From Pseudescherichia vulneris NBRC 102420 (GTDB lineage Bacteria > Pseudomonadota > Gammaproteobacteria > Enterobacterales > Enterobacteriaceae), in the NCBI RefSeq assembly GCF_000759795.1, contig NZ_BBMZ01000006.1, positions 1 to 40,455 on the forward strand: a stretch of DNA of 40,455 bases. Reading direction: 5' to 3'. The position numbers and the translations under genes were made by a program. Below, piece by piece: positions 1-6,305 of this stretch (its first letter is position 1; the number at the start of each line of letters is the position of its first letter). A model generated the notes under the pieces. It was not told where the DNA came from, did no database searches, and was given only the letters and a program-made list of their open reading frames with translations.

Positions 1-23
1 AATGATGAATAGCTAGGTTATAG

Positions 24-103
24 CTACTCATATCTATTCAAAACTAAATTCAACCCTCTGTTTTTAAGAGGGTTTTTTGTTTATAACTACTCATATCTAT
101 TCA
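24..103. repeat. 17-bp direct repeat pair, candidate integrase arm or att repeats
   Basis: CTACTCATATCTATTCA occurs perfectly at 24-40 and again at 87-103, 63 bp apart, flanking a terminator and just upstream of the integrase gene. A 12-bp part of it (TCATATCTATTC) recurs at 7312-7323. Short direct repeats beside a tyrosine integrase gene are typical of arm-type integrase sites or of attachment-site duplications. Which of these applies cannot be told from the window, because no matching copy is seen at the right end. Confidence 0.55.
52..78 (+). terminator. intrinsic terminator left of integrase
   Basis: AACCCTCT (52-59) pairs with AGAGGGTT (67-74) around a 7-nt loop and runs into a T tract (73-78). 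It lies between the two 17-bp repeats. It could insulate integrase from transcription entering from the left, whether host DNA in a prophage or the lysis operon in the circular form. Confidence 0.7.
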
Positions 104-130
104 CTCTACCTCACATTTTTCGCCGGTATA

Positions 131-160
131 CGTGACGGTATTACCCCAAAGGTATATGCT
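131..160 (+). promoter_or_regulatory. integrase promoter with repressor-type operator in its spacer
   Basis: The operator-like dyad TTACCccaaaGGTAT (141-155) has one mismatch to the consensus TTACC-N5-GGTAA found across this window. A plausible promoter surrounds it: GTGACG at 132-137, a 17-bp spacer, and TATGCT at 155-160. The dyad fills the spacer, so a bound repressor would block RNA polymerase. The start of integrase is about 38 bases downstream of the -10 element. Confidence 0.65.
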
Positions 161-197
161 CATCCCGTCATTTTTTATCATCGCACCCGGGTGAAAT

Positions 198-1451
198 GTG
201 CTTACCGATACCAAACTAAAAAACCTCAAACCGCAGGACAAAATCTATAAGGTCTCAGACCGTGACGGACTCTATGTAGCCGTTCTCACGTCAGGTAGTG
301 TCTCGTTCCGGTACGATTACCGAATCAATGGGAGAAGAGAGACGCTGGTGATCGGGCAGTATGGCCGTGACGGTATCAGCCTGGCGGAAGCGAGAGAGGA
401 ATTAATCGCTGCCAAAAAGCTCCTGAAGTCAGGCCAGTCGCCAGCTGCGGCGAAACGCGACGGTATCAGACGTATACGCGGAGAAGAGACGTTCGCCGCT
501 CATACCGACGCTTACATGAAGTACGTGACCCTGGCGGACAGCACCAGGCAGATGAAACAATCAGTCATTGACCGGGATATCCTTCCGGCACTGGGCAACA
601 AAATGATGACAGAGATCAACACCGGCATGGTGCGAGACCTCTGCGATAAGATCGTCGGCCGCGGCGGGCGTGCTACGGCAATACAGGTCAGGCAGATAAT
701 AAATAGTGTTTATCGTCATGCTAACGATCGCGGTCACGGCTTCTTTAATCCTGCGGTGGCTATAAACCCCTCTGCTATCGCCACGTTCAAGCCCAAGGAA
801 AGAAGCCTTAGCCCGGAAGATATCGGCGTCCTATTCCGCGCGCTGGATGATGTAGGCACAATGCCAACCCTGAAGCTTGCCGTTAAGCTGGTGCTGATCA
901 CCATGGTCAGGAAAAGCGAGTTTACTCTCGCCACCTGGAAGGAGATCGATTTCCGCAAATCAACATGGTCGATTCCGGCCGGGAGGATGAAGGCATCGCG
1001 TGACCACGTTATCTATCTGCCCAGGCAGGCGCAAGATATTATGGTTGCTCTGCAGATGTGCGCTGGTGGCAGTGAGTATCTGGTGCCAGGGCGTTTCAGC
1101 GCGAGCAAGCCGTTGTCTAATGCAGCTCTTAACTCAGTGATCGACCGGGCAGTAGCGCAGGCCAATGAAGATGGCGACGTACTGGAGCCGATGACGGTAC
1201 ACGATCTGAGGCGCACCGGCAGCACCCTGCTGCATGAGGCTGGCTTCCCGTCTGACTGGATTGAAAAGGCGCTGGCCCATGAACAGCGCGGCGTGCGGGC
1301 TGTTTATAACAAGGCTGAGTATGCAGATGGCCGTACTTATATGCTTCAGCAGTGGGCCGACATGATCGACATGTGGATAGCCGGGGAGCACACCGATCTG
1401 GTGCCATTCTCTCCGGCTAAGTATGAGAGGTGGATGGAGAAAGGTGATTAA
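198..1451 (+). CDS. int: tyrosine recombinase (P4-type prophage integrase)
   Basis: This 417-residue protein has the usual length and order of P4-family integrases: an N-terminal arm-binding DUF4102-like domain (about residues 1-85), a core-binding domain (about 95-190) and a C-terminal catalytic domain. Visible catalytic residues are R238 (MVRKSE), H335 and R338 (HDLRR), H361 (LAHEQ) and nucleophile Tyr370 in AVYNKAEY. It catalyses site-specific integration and, with an excisionase, excision. The start is GTG at 198, because a TGA in frame at 192-194 rules out anything further upstream, and the resulting MLTDTK matches the family's usual beginning. Its promoter contains an operator-like dyad, so it is probably repressed in the lysogen or controlled with the lytic genes. 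Confidence 0.95.
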   Translation: MLTDTKLKNLKPQDKIYKVSDRDGLYVAVLTSGSVSFRYDYRINGRRETLVIGQYGRDGISLAEAREELIAAKKLLKSGQSPAAAKRDGIRRIRGEETFAAHTDAYMKYVTLADSTRQMKQSVIDRDILPALGNKMMTEINTGMVRDLCDKIVGRGGRATAIQVRQIINSVYRHANDRGHGFFNPAVAINPSAIATFKPKERSLSPEDIGVLFRALDDVGTMPTLKLAVKLVLITMVRKSEFTLATWKEIDFRKSTWSIPAGRMKASRDHVIYLPRQAQDIMVALQMCAGGSEYLVPGRFSASKPLSNAALNSVIDRAVAQANEDGDVLEPMTVHDLRRTGSTLLHEAGFPSDWIEKALAHEQRGVRAVYNKAEYADGRTYMLQQWADMIDMWIAGEHTDLVPFSPAKYERWMEKGD

Positions 1452-1613
1452 TCACGCCCGTTGCTTCACCTTCTTACCTGATGGCTGCGCCGCCCGGCGG
1501 CGCTCACTGCTACGGATGAGCTGCTGCGCGCCGTCATCACCAGGGCCGCGATGATTGCCCAGGGCGCGCATCACGCTTTCACGTTCGTAGCGCTCGATAT
1601 CACTTCGCGTCAC
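1452..1613 (-). CDS. small basic hypothetical protein, last gene of left operon
   Basis: A 53-residue product starts at GTG 1613, preceded by GGGAGGTG at good spacing. The longer open frame upstream of this GTG overlaps the previous small gene and looks non-coding. The product is charged, with arginine- and lysine-rich ends (ERYERES and ERRRAAQPSGKKVKQRA) and no cysteine or membrane segment. It overlaps the end of the 38-residue membrane gene by 14 bases, which suggests translational coupling. It converges tail to tail with integrase with no gap. I do not recognise the family. The call rests on the start site, the tight overlap and its place in an unbroken operon. Confidence 0.6.
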   Translation of the reverse strand: MTRSDIERYERESVMRALGNHRGPGDDGAQQLIRSSERRRAAQPSGKKVKQRA

Positions 1614-1716
1614 GGCGCACCTCCCGCCAGCGCAGATTGAGCCACTGGCTGACGCATACAAGCGCCAGCAGTACGCCGTAACCAATGCACCAGGCGGCGA
1701 TCTGATGGTCTGTCAT
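1600..1716 (-). CDS. small single-span membrane protein (38 aa)
   Basis: ATG at 1714-1716 has a strong AGGAGG four bases upstream. The frame encodes 38 residues: a short polar N-terminus (MTDHQ), one hydrophobic segment (about residues 6-26, AAWCIGYGVLLALVC) and a basic tail (RWREVRRDAK), so it should sit in the inner membrane with the tail in the cytoplasm. Its ATG overlaps the stop of the 64-residue gene upstream (ATGA) and its end overlaps the next gene, a chain typical of phage early operons. The function is unknown. Small membrane proteins of this sort in early operons are sometimes superinfection-exclusion or host-takeover factors, but nothing here shows that. Confidence 0.65.
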   Translation of the reverse strand: MTDHQIAAWCIGYGVLLALVCVSQWLNLRWREVRRDAK

Positions 1717-1907
1717 AGCGCCTCCTGCATTTCTGGATCTGCTGGTAACGTCATGTGTGGAACCGGGATAAGCTTAGCGGTATCAACAGCGGAATTAAGC
1801 GCAAAAAGGGCTACGATTTTCTTCTGCTCTGGCGTCATGCGCAGCGCCAGGGTTTTACCGCCCATGCTGAAGAACACTGCAACGTTATGGATCTCATCGA
1901 GCTTCAT
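1713..1907 (-). CDS. hypothetical small protein (64 aa)
   Basis: The start at 1907 has AAGGAG eight bases upstream. The 64-residue product has an N-terminal part MKLDEIHNVAVFFSMGGKT and a helical middle (MTPEQKKIVALFALNSAVD). It has no obvious membrane span or metal-binding motif. Its first bases overlap the end of the MT-A70 methylase gene (ATGA arrangement) and its stop overlaps the following membrane gene, so it is translated as part of the left operon. I do not recognise a family. The overlaps and the ribosome binding site make it a real gene. Confidence 0.65.
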   Translation of the reverse strand: MKLDEIHNVAVFFSMGGKTLALRMTPEQKKIVALFALNSAVDTAKLIPVPHMTLPADPEMQEAL

Positions 1908-2506
1908 GCTGCCTGCTCCTTCTGGTTTTTGATGAACTCAGCAATGCCGGGCAGCAGGCTCACCGCCGGGGATGAACACTGGTTTCCCCACACGTCGAAA
2001 CCGTGGGAGGACTGGCGGGCAAACAGCTCTATACGCGGCACATCGCCAAGCAGCTGCACCAGTTTCTCCCGCACGTAATCCGGCTTCTGTGAGTGTGCCA
2101 GGCGCGGCGCAGTGAACGACTGAACGATCCCGGCATCCATGCGCTCAGGTAGCTTTCCCTTTATGGCAAAGAGGCAATCTTCGCTGTTGGCGCGCGTCAT
2201 ATGGCCCATGCCCATCACCAGTTTCTCGAGCTGCCGGCTGCCGCATTTATTCCAGGTGAAGCCCTTCATGGTCATCAGGCGAAAGCCCCATGCCTCGACA
2301 ACCTTCAGCGCTTCTACCGGCTGCGTCGGTACCCACCACATGGCCAGCAGACAGTTTTCAGCAGCCAAATCCCACACAGGCAGGCGGCAGATATCCTGCA
2401 CTCCCATTACCGGGTACTTGAAGCCAGCGCCGCGGTCGCCGTCGGCGGCCTTGTCGCGGTACGCCCAGGGCGGGTCAGCGTAGATAAGGGTGTATTTATC
2501 GCTCAT
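1904..2506 (-). CDS. MT-A70 family adenine-N6 DNA methyltransferase
   Basis: This 200-residue protein begins MSDKYTLIYADPPWAYRDK. DPPW is the catalytic motif of N6-adenine methyltransferases, and its N-terminal position fits the MT-A70 family, as do the later segments LAMWWVPTQPVEAL, FTWNK and the C-terminal FARQSSHGFDVWGNQ. It should transfer a methyl group from S-adenosylmethionine to adenine in DNA. In phages such enzymes commonly protect the genome from host restriction or alter regulation. Its ATG overlaps the stop of the 52-residue gene upstream (ATGA). Together with the cytosine methylase at 7611 it gives the phage two different DNA modification activities. Confidence 0.9.
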   Translation of the reverse strand: MSDKYTLIYADPPWAYRDKAADGDRGAGFKYPVMGVQDICRLPVWDLAAENCLLAMWWVPTQPVEALKVVEAWGFRLMTMKGFTWNKCGSRQLEKLVMGMGHMTRANSEDCLFAIKGKLPERMDAGIVQSFTAPRLAHSQKPDYVREKLVQLLGDVPRIELFARQSSHGFDVWGNQCSSPAVSLLPGIAEFIKNQKEQAA

Positions 2507-2661
2507 GACGCTACCTTCCTGCTGTTAAGTTCTTCCGCCAGGCGCTGCGCCTTCAGCGGGTTTTTGATTACCTTGCCGCGCGGAGCTATCCAGCCCCGGC
2601 GGTTAACGGAATAGACCAGGGTGACGCTGCCGACCCTGATGTTATCGGTGGTGTTAGTCAT
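2503..2661 (-). CDS. small hypothetical protein (52 aa)
   Basis: A 52-residue frame starts at ATG 2661 and ends at TGA 2503-2505. It overlaps the methylase start by four bases and the end of the PerC-like gene by eight bases. The product begins MTNTTDNIRVGSVTLVYS and has a basic C-terminal half (NPLKAQRLAEELNSRK). It has no membrane segment. Its N-terminal GSVTLVYSVNRRGWIAPRGK looks like a small beta-rich unit, and the fold is unknown. Its exact fit between two confident genes and the standard overlaps are the main evidence. Confidence 0.65.
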   Translation of the reverse strand: MTNTTDNIRVGSVTLVYSVNRRGWIAPRGKVIKNPLKAQRLAEELNSRKVAS

Positions 2662-2962
2662 AGATCACCCCGCACTCGCAGCCTGCGCTGATACCGCTGT
2701 AATCACCACGGCGCAGCCCGTTGCTGAAACCAATGCAGCGCTGGCGGCGCATGGCGATCCGGGAGCGCTCCACCTCTCCACGCGCTTTGTCCATGCATTT
2801 CAGCCAGAGATTGGCCGCTACGCGGTACTGGCCACGCTCCTCACGAGCGATAGCCAGCTTTTCGATCTCCATCGCTGCCGGGGTTACCGCCACCGGCGTG
2901 CCCGGCGCTGGCCGGGCTAACACTTTCTCTTCGTGGTGCTTTTCGAGACGGGACTTAGCCAT
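2654..2962 (-). CDS. PerC-family transcriptional regulator-like protein
   Basis: The start is placed at ATG 2962 (MAKSRLEKHHEEK), with GAGGTG upstream, giving 102 residues. The longer open frame to 3016 overlaps the AlpA gene and has no better ribosome site. Residues about 45-90 (EKLAIAREERGQYRVAANLW, then MRRQRCI) match the pattern of PerC-like phage regulators: a helix, RG-x-YRxAAxxW, then a charged helix ending in RRxxC. Such proteins are common in enterobacterial prophages and some regulate host virulence or adhesin genes. It ends CECGVIYD. The family assignment is from memory of the motif and is moderate. The role here is inferred. Confidence 0.65.
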   Translation of the reverse strand: MAKSRLEKHHEEKVLARPAPGTPVAVTPAAMEIEKLAIAREERGQYRVAANLWLKCMDKARGEVERSRIAMRRQRCIGFSNGLRRGDYSGISAGCECGVIYD

Positions 2963-2972
2963 GATGCGCACC

Positions 2973-3224
2973 TCACGCAGCAGCGGAGCTAACGGGGCGG
3001 AAAACGCGCTGCTCAACTGGCGGCTTTTTTCCGGTAAATTCTGCCGGGCTGTTGGCCTGGCGCTTGTCGAGCCACTCCTCGATCTGATCGCCGTTCCACG
3101 CGCAGCGGCGGTCGGTGATGTAAAAACGCGGCGGAAACTTTCCTGCCTGCTCCAGGCGATCGATGGTGCTCCACGACAGCGGAACCATCTCCAGCACCTG
3201 CTTCTTGCTTAATGCAGTTTTCAT
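2973..3224 (-). CDS. AlpA-family regulator / excisionase-like winged-helix protein
   Basis: This 83-residue protein has the AlpA/MerR-like pattern: SKKQVLEMVPLSWSTIDRLE (helix-turn-helix), GKFPPRFYITDRRCAWNGDQ (wing), then IEEWLDKR. AlpA-type proteins act as small DNA-binding activators or as excisionases (Xis) that help the integrase during excision. GAGGAG precedes the ATG. No other Xis candidate is visible near the integrase, so an excisionase role is reasonable, though AlpA-like regulators in early operons can instead activate transcription. It is followed closely by the PerC-like gene and preceded by recT. Confidence 0.8.
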   Translation of the reverse strand: MKTALSKKQVLEMVPLSWSTIDRLEQAGKFPPRFYITDRRCAWNGDQIEEWLDKRQANSPAEFTGKKPPVEQRVFRPVSSAAA

Positions 3225-3272
3225 AGATACTCCTCGTTGAGGTGGTGCGGCGCGTTCTGCGCCGCGCGGTGG

Positions 3273-4292
3273 TTATTTGAATTCAGGGCGCAGATCATTC
3301 AGCGTCGTCATGAAGCCGGAAAATAATTCGTGTCCAAGGGTGTTTTCTTGTTCCTTTATCTCCTGCTCAATTTTTTCAAACAAAGCCTTTGCATCAGGGG
3401 AAGAGGTATCGAGGCTATTAAAAAGAGCCTCAATGTAAGCACGGGCATCTTCCTGCTTTCCGTCCACGGCTTCGTCATCCGGGGCATCTTCATCAACCAC
3501 CGAATATTCACCTGTAATAACAGCCGCGTTATCCTGACTGACTCCTGCTTCTCCTTTCTCGTCGATTACCACGGCGCGCTGCATCTCAATGGAGACAGGG
3601 AGATACTTGAACAGGCGGCGGATTACGGTTTTCTTCGCCATTTCATCGAAGTGATCTACCCACGGGCCGCTGCTTCCTGCCTTGCTCAACGCACGAACTT
3701 TTTCAACATCAGCACGGCTCATAACCTCAAATTGCACACCGCCATCTTTAAGGCGCGCTACGGCGTAGACATGAGTTAACTCGCCACGATCACCGCTTTC
3801 GCTCGGCACGTGGTCGAGGGTTTCTTCGAGTCCGTATGCGTAGCTGAATTTGTCGTTAACGTGGACAGTGCGTGCTGAAATACTCAGGATCTGACCTGAC
3901 CGGCGGGCGAGGTCGATCATGCCGCGGTAGCCGATAATGAGCTGTGCTTCAGTAGATACGGTTTTCCAGTTGCCGTTTACCTTCTGGCGCTTATCGAACG
4001 GAATCAGGTATGCATGACCAAGCGCGCCACCAGGTTCAAGGCCGAGCTGAGCGCACTGCATTATTGCGCCGAGGAAGCTTGCCTGGTCACATGCTGCCAG
4101 TTTTGGAACCTTGCGGATCTCGGTGGTTGCAATGCGCGCCAGACGATCTGCGGTCATATGCTTTGGAAGAGCCAGGGCCATTTGAGCCTTAATTTTTGGA
4201 TCAGCGAGAAGCCCAGCCAGTGTGGTTGGCTTTTCACCATGTTTGGTTACTTGCTGGCCAATAGCCGCAGCTTTGAGTGCGTTGGTAGACAT
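3273..4292 (-). CDS. recT: RecT single-strand DNA annealing protein
   Basis: The 339-residue product matches RecT throughout: TLAGLLADPKIKAQMALALP near the N-terminus, RIATTEIRKVPKL, the hallmark CAQLGLEPGGALGHAYLIPF, LIIGYRGMIDLARRSG and FDEMAKKTVIRRLFKYLPVS. The C-terminal 80 residues are acidic and variable, as usual. It anneals complementary single strands during phage recombination and DNA repair, working with a 5'-3' exonuclease. The exonuclease is the gene immediately upstream in the same operon (9-base gap), which is of the YqaJ type, not RecE. A typical ribosome site (AAGGAGAAAAA) lies before the ATG. Confidence 0.95.
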   Translation of the reverse strand: MSTNALKAAAIGQQVTKHGEKPTTLAGLLADPKIKAQMALALPKHMTADRLARIATTEIRKVPKLAACDQASFLGAIMQCAQLGLEPGGALGHAYLIPFDKRQKVNGNWKTVSTEAQLIIGYRGMIDLARRSGQILSISARTVHVNDKFSYAYGLEETLDHVPSESGDRGELTHVYAVARLKDGGVQFEVMSRADVEKVRALSKAGSSGPWVDHFDEMAKKTVIRRLFKYLPVSIEMQRAVVIDEKGEAGVSQDNAAVITGEYSVVDEDAPDDEAVDGKQEDARAYIEALFNSLDTSSPDAKALFEKIEQEIKEQENTLGHELFSGFMTTLNDLRPEFK

Positions 4293-4301
4293 TTTTTCTC
4301 C

Positions 4302-5201
4302 TTACTTCAATCTGAATACGCGCGATTTAGACGCAGTTTTAAATTTCTCGAACAGCCCTGGGTGTGCTACCTGAAAGGCCTGCTGATCGAATCGATTACT
4401 GACCTGCGTTTTCCATGTACAGATCGGCTTGCCATCCAGTGTCAGGACTGAATGCTCTTGCATGTAGAGCTTCAGCTTCTCTTCCGATACAGCGATTTCT
4501 TCTTCCAGTTCTTTAAAGCGTGATTTCATGTCACGCAGATCGTTAAAGAGCGTTAATGCCTTTCCATCAGCCTCAATGCTGGTTCCGGCGTCCTTATCGA
4601 ACATCATGTAGATGTCACTGACGCTGGTTGCATCTGGCGGATTGAGGTTTACTACGCGATCCCAGAAGGCGATTTCTTTTTCCAGGATGGCTTGTATGGT
4701 TTCTTCGTCACGCTCGACACGGTAGATACGGAAGTCATCACCACCTATGAGAACGCCGAACACACATACCTGCTTACCTGTCACCATCATTCCGTGCATG
4801 GCCTGAGCGGTGTAGTGCACCGGGATTTCATCCGTTTGCACCTCACCCCACTCCTTAGCCTTGAATGGGCTGACAGTTTTAATCTCGATGTTTTCACCGC
4901 TGGCAGCCTCTGCATCGATTTCCGCAGCGATAAAGCCGTAGTCGCGGTGGATGTAACGGTTACCGCGATGGATGATCTCCAGTCCTGTCTCTTCAGCCAG
5001 CAGATCGATAACGTATGGCTCCATGCGCTGTCCGCGGGTGAAAACCTTCTGCTTGCTCAAATCGATAGTCTTTTCACGTGGCTGAATCTTGTCGAGATAT
5101 ACCTCTAGAGGGGTTCGCCAAGGACTGATGCCGAGGATCCCGGCGACATCACTGCCGCCGAGATATTTGGCACGATTAAGCTGGCCAACGTTCTGCATCA
5201 T
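4302..5201 (-). CDS. YqaJ-family viral recombinase exonuclease
   Basis: The 299-residue product has the YqaJ/lambda-exonuclease-like nuclease pattern: YLGGSDVAGILGISPWRTPLEVYLDK, then GQRMEPYVIDLLAEETG, a catalytic region AAEIDAEA and GENIEIKTV (the D and E-x-K of the PD-(D/E)XK core), and HYTAQAMHGMMVTG. It should digest one strand of double-stranded DNA ends so that RecT can load. Positions 5201 (ATGATG) and 5198 are alternative starts. The ATGATG overlaps the stop of the upstream gene. A helical C-terminal part (LRDMKSRFKELEEEIAVSEE) follows the nuclease domain. Confidence 0.92.
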   Translation of the reverse strand: MMQNVGQLNRAKYLGGSDVAGILGISPWRTPLEVYLDKIQPREKTIDLSKQKVFTRGQRMEPYVIDLLAEETGLEIIHRGNRYIHRDYGFIAAEIDAEAASGENIEIKTVSPFKAKEWGEVQTDEIPVHYTAQAMHGMMVTGKQVCVFGVLIGGDDFRIYRVERDEETIQAILEKEIAFWDRVVNLNPPDATSVSDIYMMFDKDAGTSIEADGKALTLFNDLRDMKSRFKELEEEIAVSEEKLKLYMQEHSVLTLDGKPICTWKTQVSNRFDQQAFQVAHPGLFEKFKTASKSRVFRLK

Positions 5202-5638
5202 GACGCCTCACGGGCAATGATCATTTCATCAGCTAATTCGTAGGCCCTGCGTGGGATTGGCCCCTGATAGTTACCTGACGGCAGCAGCCCCTGCATGGCG
5301 TTAACTGCCAGCTTGTCGCGCAGCGTCATTCCACAATCGTGGTCACCTTCTTTATCGAGCTTGTCGGCCATTTCCCAACGCCCGACAATGCCGGTCAGTT
5401 CGCTGATGAATGCAGCCAGGGTTTCTTCAAACTCGACGCTTTCCATAGCGACATTGAGGATCTCAGGGCTCACACCGGCACGCAGGAGGTTGTCGAACGC
5501 GGGCAGGATGTACTCGGTTTTCAGAGTTTCCTGCAGCTCGACCTGGCGATCGTGCAGCTGCTCGGCCAGACGGTAATCGCGTTCAAAGATCGGCATCAGC
5601 GCCTTAAGCTTCATTTGCTGTTGAACTTTCATCTTCAT
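5198..5638 (-). CDS. hypothetical early protein (146 aa)
   Basis: This 146-residue protein is rich in charged helices: KALMPIFERDYRLAEQLHDR, TLAAFISELTGIVGRWEMAD and EGDHDCGMTLRDKLAVNAMQ. There is no membrane segment or recognisable catalytic motif. It lies directly upstream of the YqaJ/RecT pair and overlaps both neighbours by a few codons, which links it to the recombination module. In related phages such proteins of unknown function accompany exonuclease/RecT genes; this is a contextual inference. The start at 5638 (ATGAAGATGAAAG) overlaps the end of the 56-residue gene. Confidence 0.75.
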   Translation of the reverse strand: MKMKVQQQMKLKALMPIFERDYRLAEQLHDRQVELQETLKTEYILPAFDNLLRAGVSPEILNVAMESVEFEETLAAFISELTGIVGRWEMADKLDKEGDHDCGMTLRDKLAVNAMQGLLPSGNYQGPIPRRAYELADEMIIAREAS

Positions 5639-5774
5639 ACCCCGTTGGTATTCCCGCGTTTATCATCTGGTCGTAATTCAGCGTCTGACCGTTGAGCGGG
5701 TTAGTTGTTGATGACATGCGCCACAGATACCCGCATGCCAGTCTTGTGACCGTGTACTGCTTACCGCGCCACAT
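5604..5774 (-). CDS. small hypothetical protein (56 aa)
   Basis: The frame from ATG 5774 to 5604 encodes 56 residues beginning MWRGKQYTVTRLACGYLWRM. The open frame extends further upstream, but that part overlaps the 48-residue gene in another frame, so the shorter start five bases after that gene's stop is preferred. The ribosome site is weak (AGAG), consistent with translational coupling. The last 35 bases overlap the 146-residue gene. No family is recognised. Confidence 0.5.
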   Translation of the reverse strand: MWRGKQYTVTRLACGYLWRMSSTTNPLNGQTLNYDQMINAGIPTGYEDESSTANEA

Positions 5775-5779
5775 TGCGG

Positions 5780-5926
5780 TTACTCTGGTTTCCACTGTGC
5801 ATCCACGCTGCGGGCTTCTTTGGTAGTGAAAGCCCAGGTGACTGCTTCGCCGAGGGAGCGGAACTTCCAGCTCATCAGCCCGGAGAGGGTTACACAGTGC
5901 CAACCGTTAATGATTCTCCACTGCAT
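5780..5926 (-). CDS. small hypothetical protein (48 aa), first gene after an operator
   Basis: ATG at 5924-5926 has AAGGAG seven bases upstream. The 48 residues begin MQWRIINGWHCVTLSGL and end DAQWKPE, with five tryptophans, an unusual density. A perfect TTACC-N5-GGTAA dyad (5943-5957) lies 16 bases upstream of the start codon, so the gene may be the first of a separately controlled group in the left operon. The small Trp-rich fold is not recognised. The ribosome site and the position support a real gene. Confidence 0.6.
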   Translation of the reverse strand: MQWRIINGWHCVTLSGLMSWKFRSLGEAVTWAFTTKEARSVDAQWKPE

Positions 5927-5942
5927 TTTTCGCTCCTTGTGT

Positions 5943-5957
5943 TTACCATTTTGGTAA
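5943..5957 (-). promoter_or_regulatory. repressor-type operator, perfect dyad, inside left operon
   Basis: TTACCattttGGTAA is a perfect copy of the window-wide dyad. It lies between the 50-residue and 48-residue genes, just before the latter's ribosome site. No convincing promoter surrounds it on the minus strand, so it could act as a roadblock to transcripts from the left promoter, not as a promoter operator. Confidence 0.75.
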
Positions 5958-5975
5958 CAATTGGTGCCGTGATAA

Positions 5976-5991
5976 GCCCCGTTTCCGGGGC
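5976..5991 (-). terminator. hairpin, weak terminator in left operon
   Basis: GCCCCG and CGGGGC pair over a four-base loop (GAAA on the minus strand), followed on that strand by TTATC. The U tract is poor, so this is at most a partial terminator or an RNA-processing hairpin. It sits just upstream (minus strand) of the operator at 5943. Confidence 0.45.
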
Positions 5992-5997
5992 GCTAAC

Positions 5998-6150
5998 TCA
6001 GAAATTCCAGGCTTTGGCGGAAAGCTCTTTAGCCAGCTTACGCGCCTCAGGCTTACCGCTAACTTCGTAGCGCTCGCCTGTAACCTTGCCGTCTACCCCG
6101 ATCACCAGGAACTTAGTGCCGCGGCTGGCATAGTAATGAGCTGTTTTCAT
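5998..6150 (-). CDS. small hypothetical protein, first gene of the left operon (50 aa)
   Basis: The start at ATG 6150 has GAGGAG at good spacing. An alternative ATG at 6228 lies upstream of the predicted transcription start, so the 50-residue form is preferred. The product (MKTAHYYASRGTKFLVIGVD...) has a compact beta-rich N-terminal half and a C-terminal helix (KPEARKLAKELSAKAW). It is the first gene behind the leftward promoter, the place where lambdoid phages often keep host-takeover or antitermination genes, but it does not resemble N or Kil as far as I can see. Confidence 0.6.
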   Translation of the reverse strand: MKTAHYYASRGTKFLVIGVDGKVTGERYEVSGKPEARKLAKELSAKAWNF

Positions 6151-6172
6151 GCTGCTGTGCTCCTCAAGTGCG

Positions 6173-6215
6173 TTACCAGTGAGGTAATAATTATCCATAT
6201 GTGATTGGTAGTCAA
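6173..6215 (-). promoter_or_regulatory. leftward early promoter with operator at its start site
   Basis: On the minus strand TTGACT (6215-6210), a 17-bp spacer and AATTAT (6192-6187) form a good sigma-70 promoter. A perfect dyad TTACCagtgaGGTAA (6173-6187) begins at the last base of the -10 element, so bound repressor would block initiation. The same -10/dyad geometry is seen at 9535-9554 and 13353-13372. Confidence 0.7.
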
Positions 6216-6234
6216 TAGCTATGAACATAAAAAA

Positions 6235-6249
6235 TTACCCGAAAGGTAA
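6235..6249 (-). promoter_or_regulatory. second left operator, perfect dyad
   Basis: TTACCcgaaaGGTAA lies about 62 bp upstream of the predicted leftward start site (centre to centre with the 6173 dyad), between the promoter and the repressor gene's terminator. Its position suggests cooperative binding or a looping partner. Confidence 0.75.
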
Positions 6250-6261
6250 TATTTTAGGCGC

Positions 6262-6283
6262 AAAAAAACCCGCACATGGCGGG
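6262..6283 (-). terminator. terminator of the repressor transcript
   Basis: On the minus strand CCCGC, a five-base loop and GCGGG are followed by seven T (6268-6262). It lies 23 bases after the repressor stop, so the lysogenic transcript ends before the left operon. Confidence 0.85.
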
Positions 6284-6305
6284 CTATTGTTTGATTTATA
6301 TGAAA

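Noticed and set aside
6151..6228. Upstream start at 6228 for the first left-operon gene
   Set aside because: It lies upstream of the predicted leftward transcription start and has a poorer ribosome site than ATG 6150.
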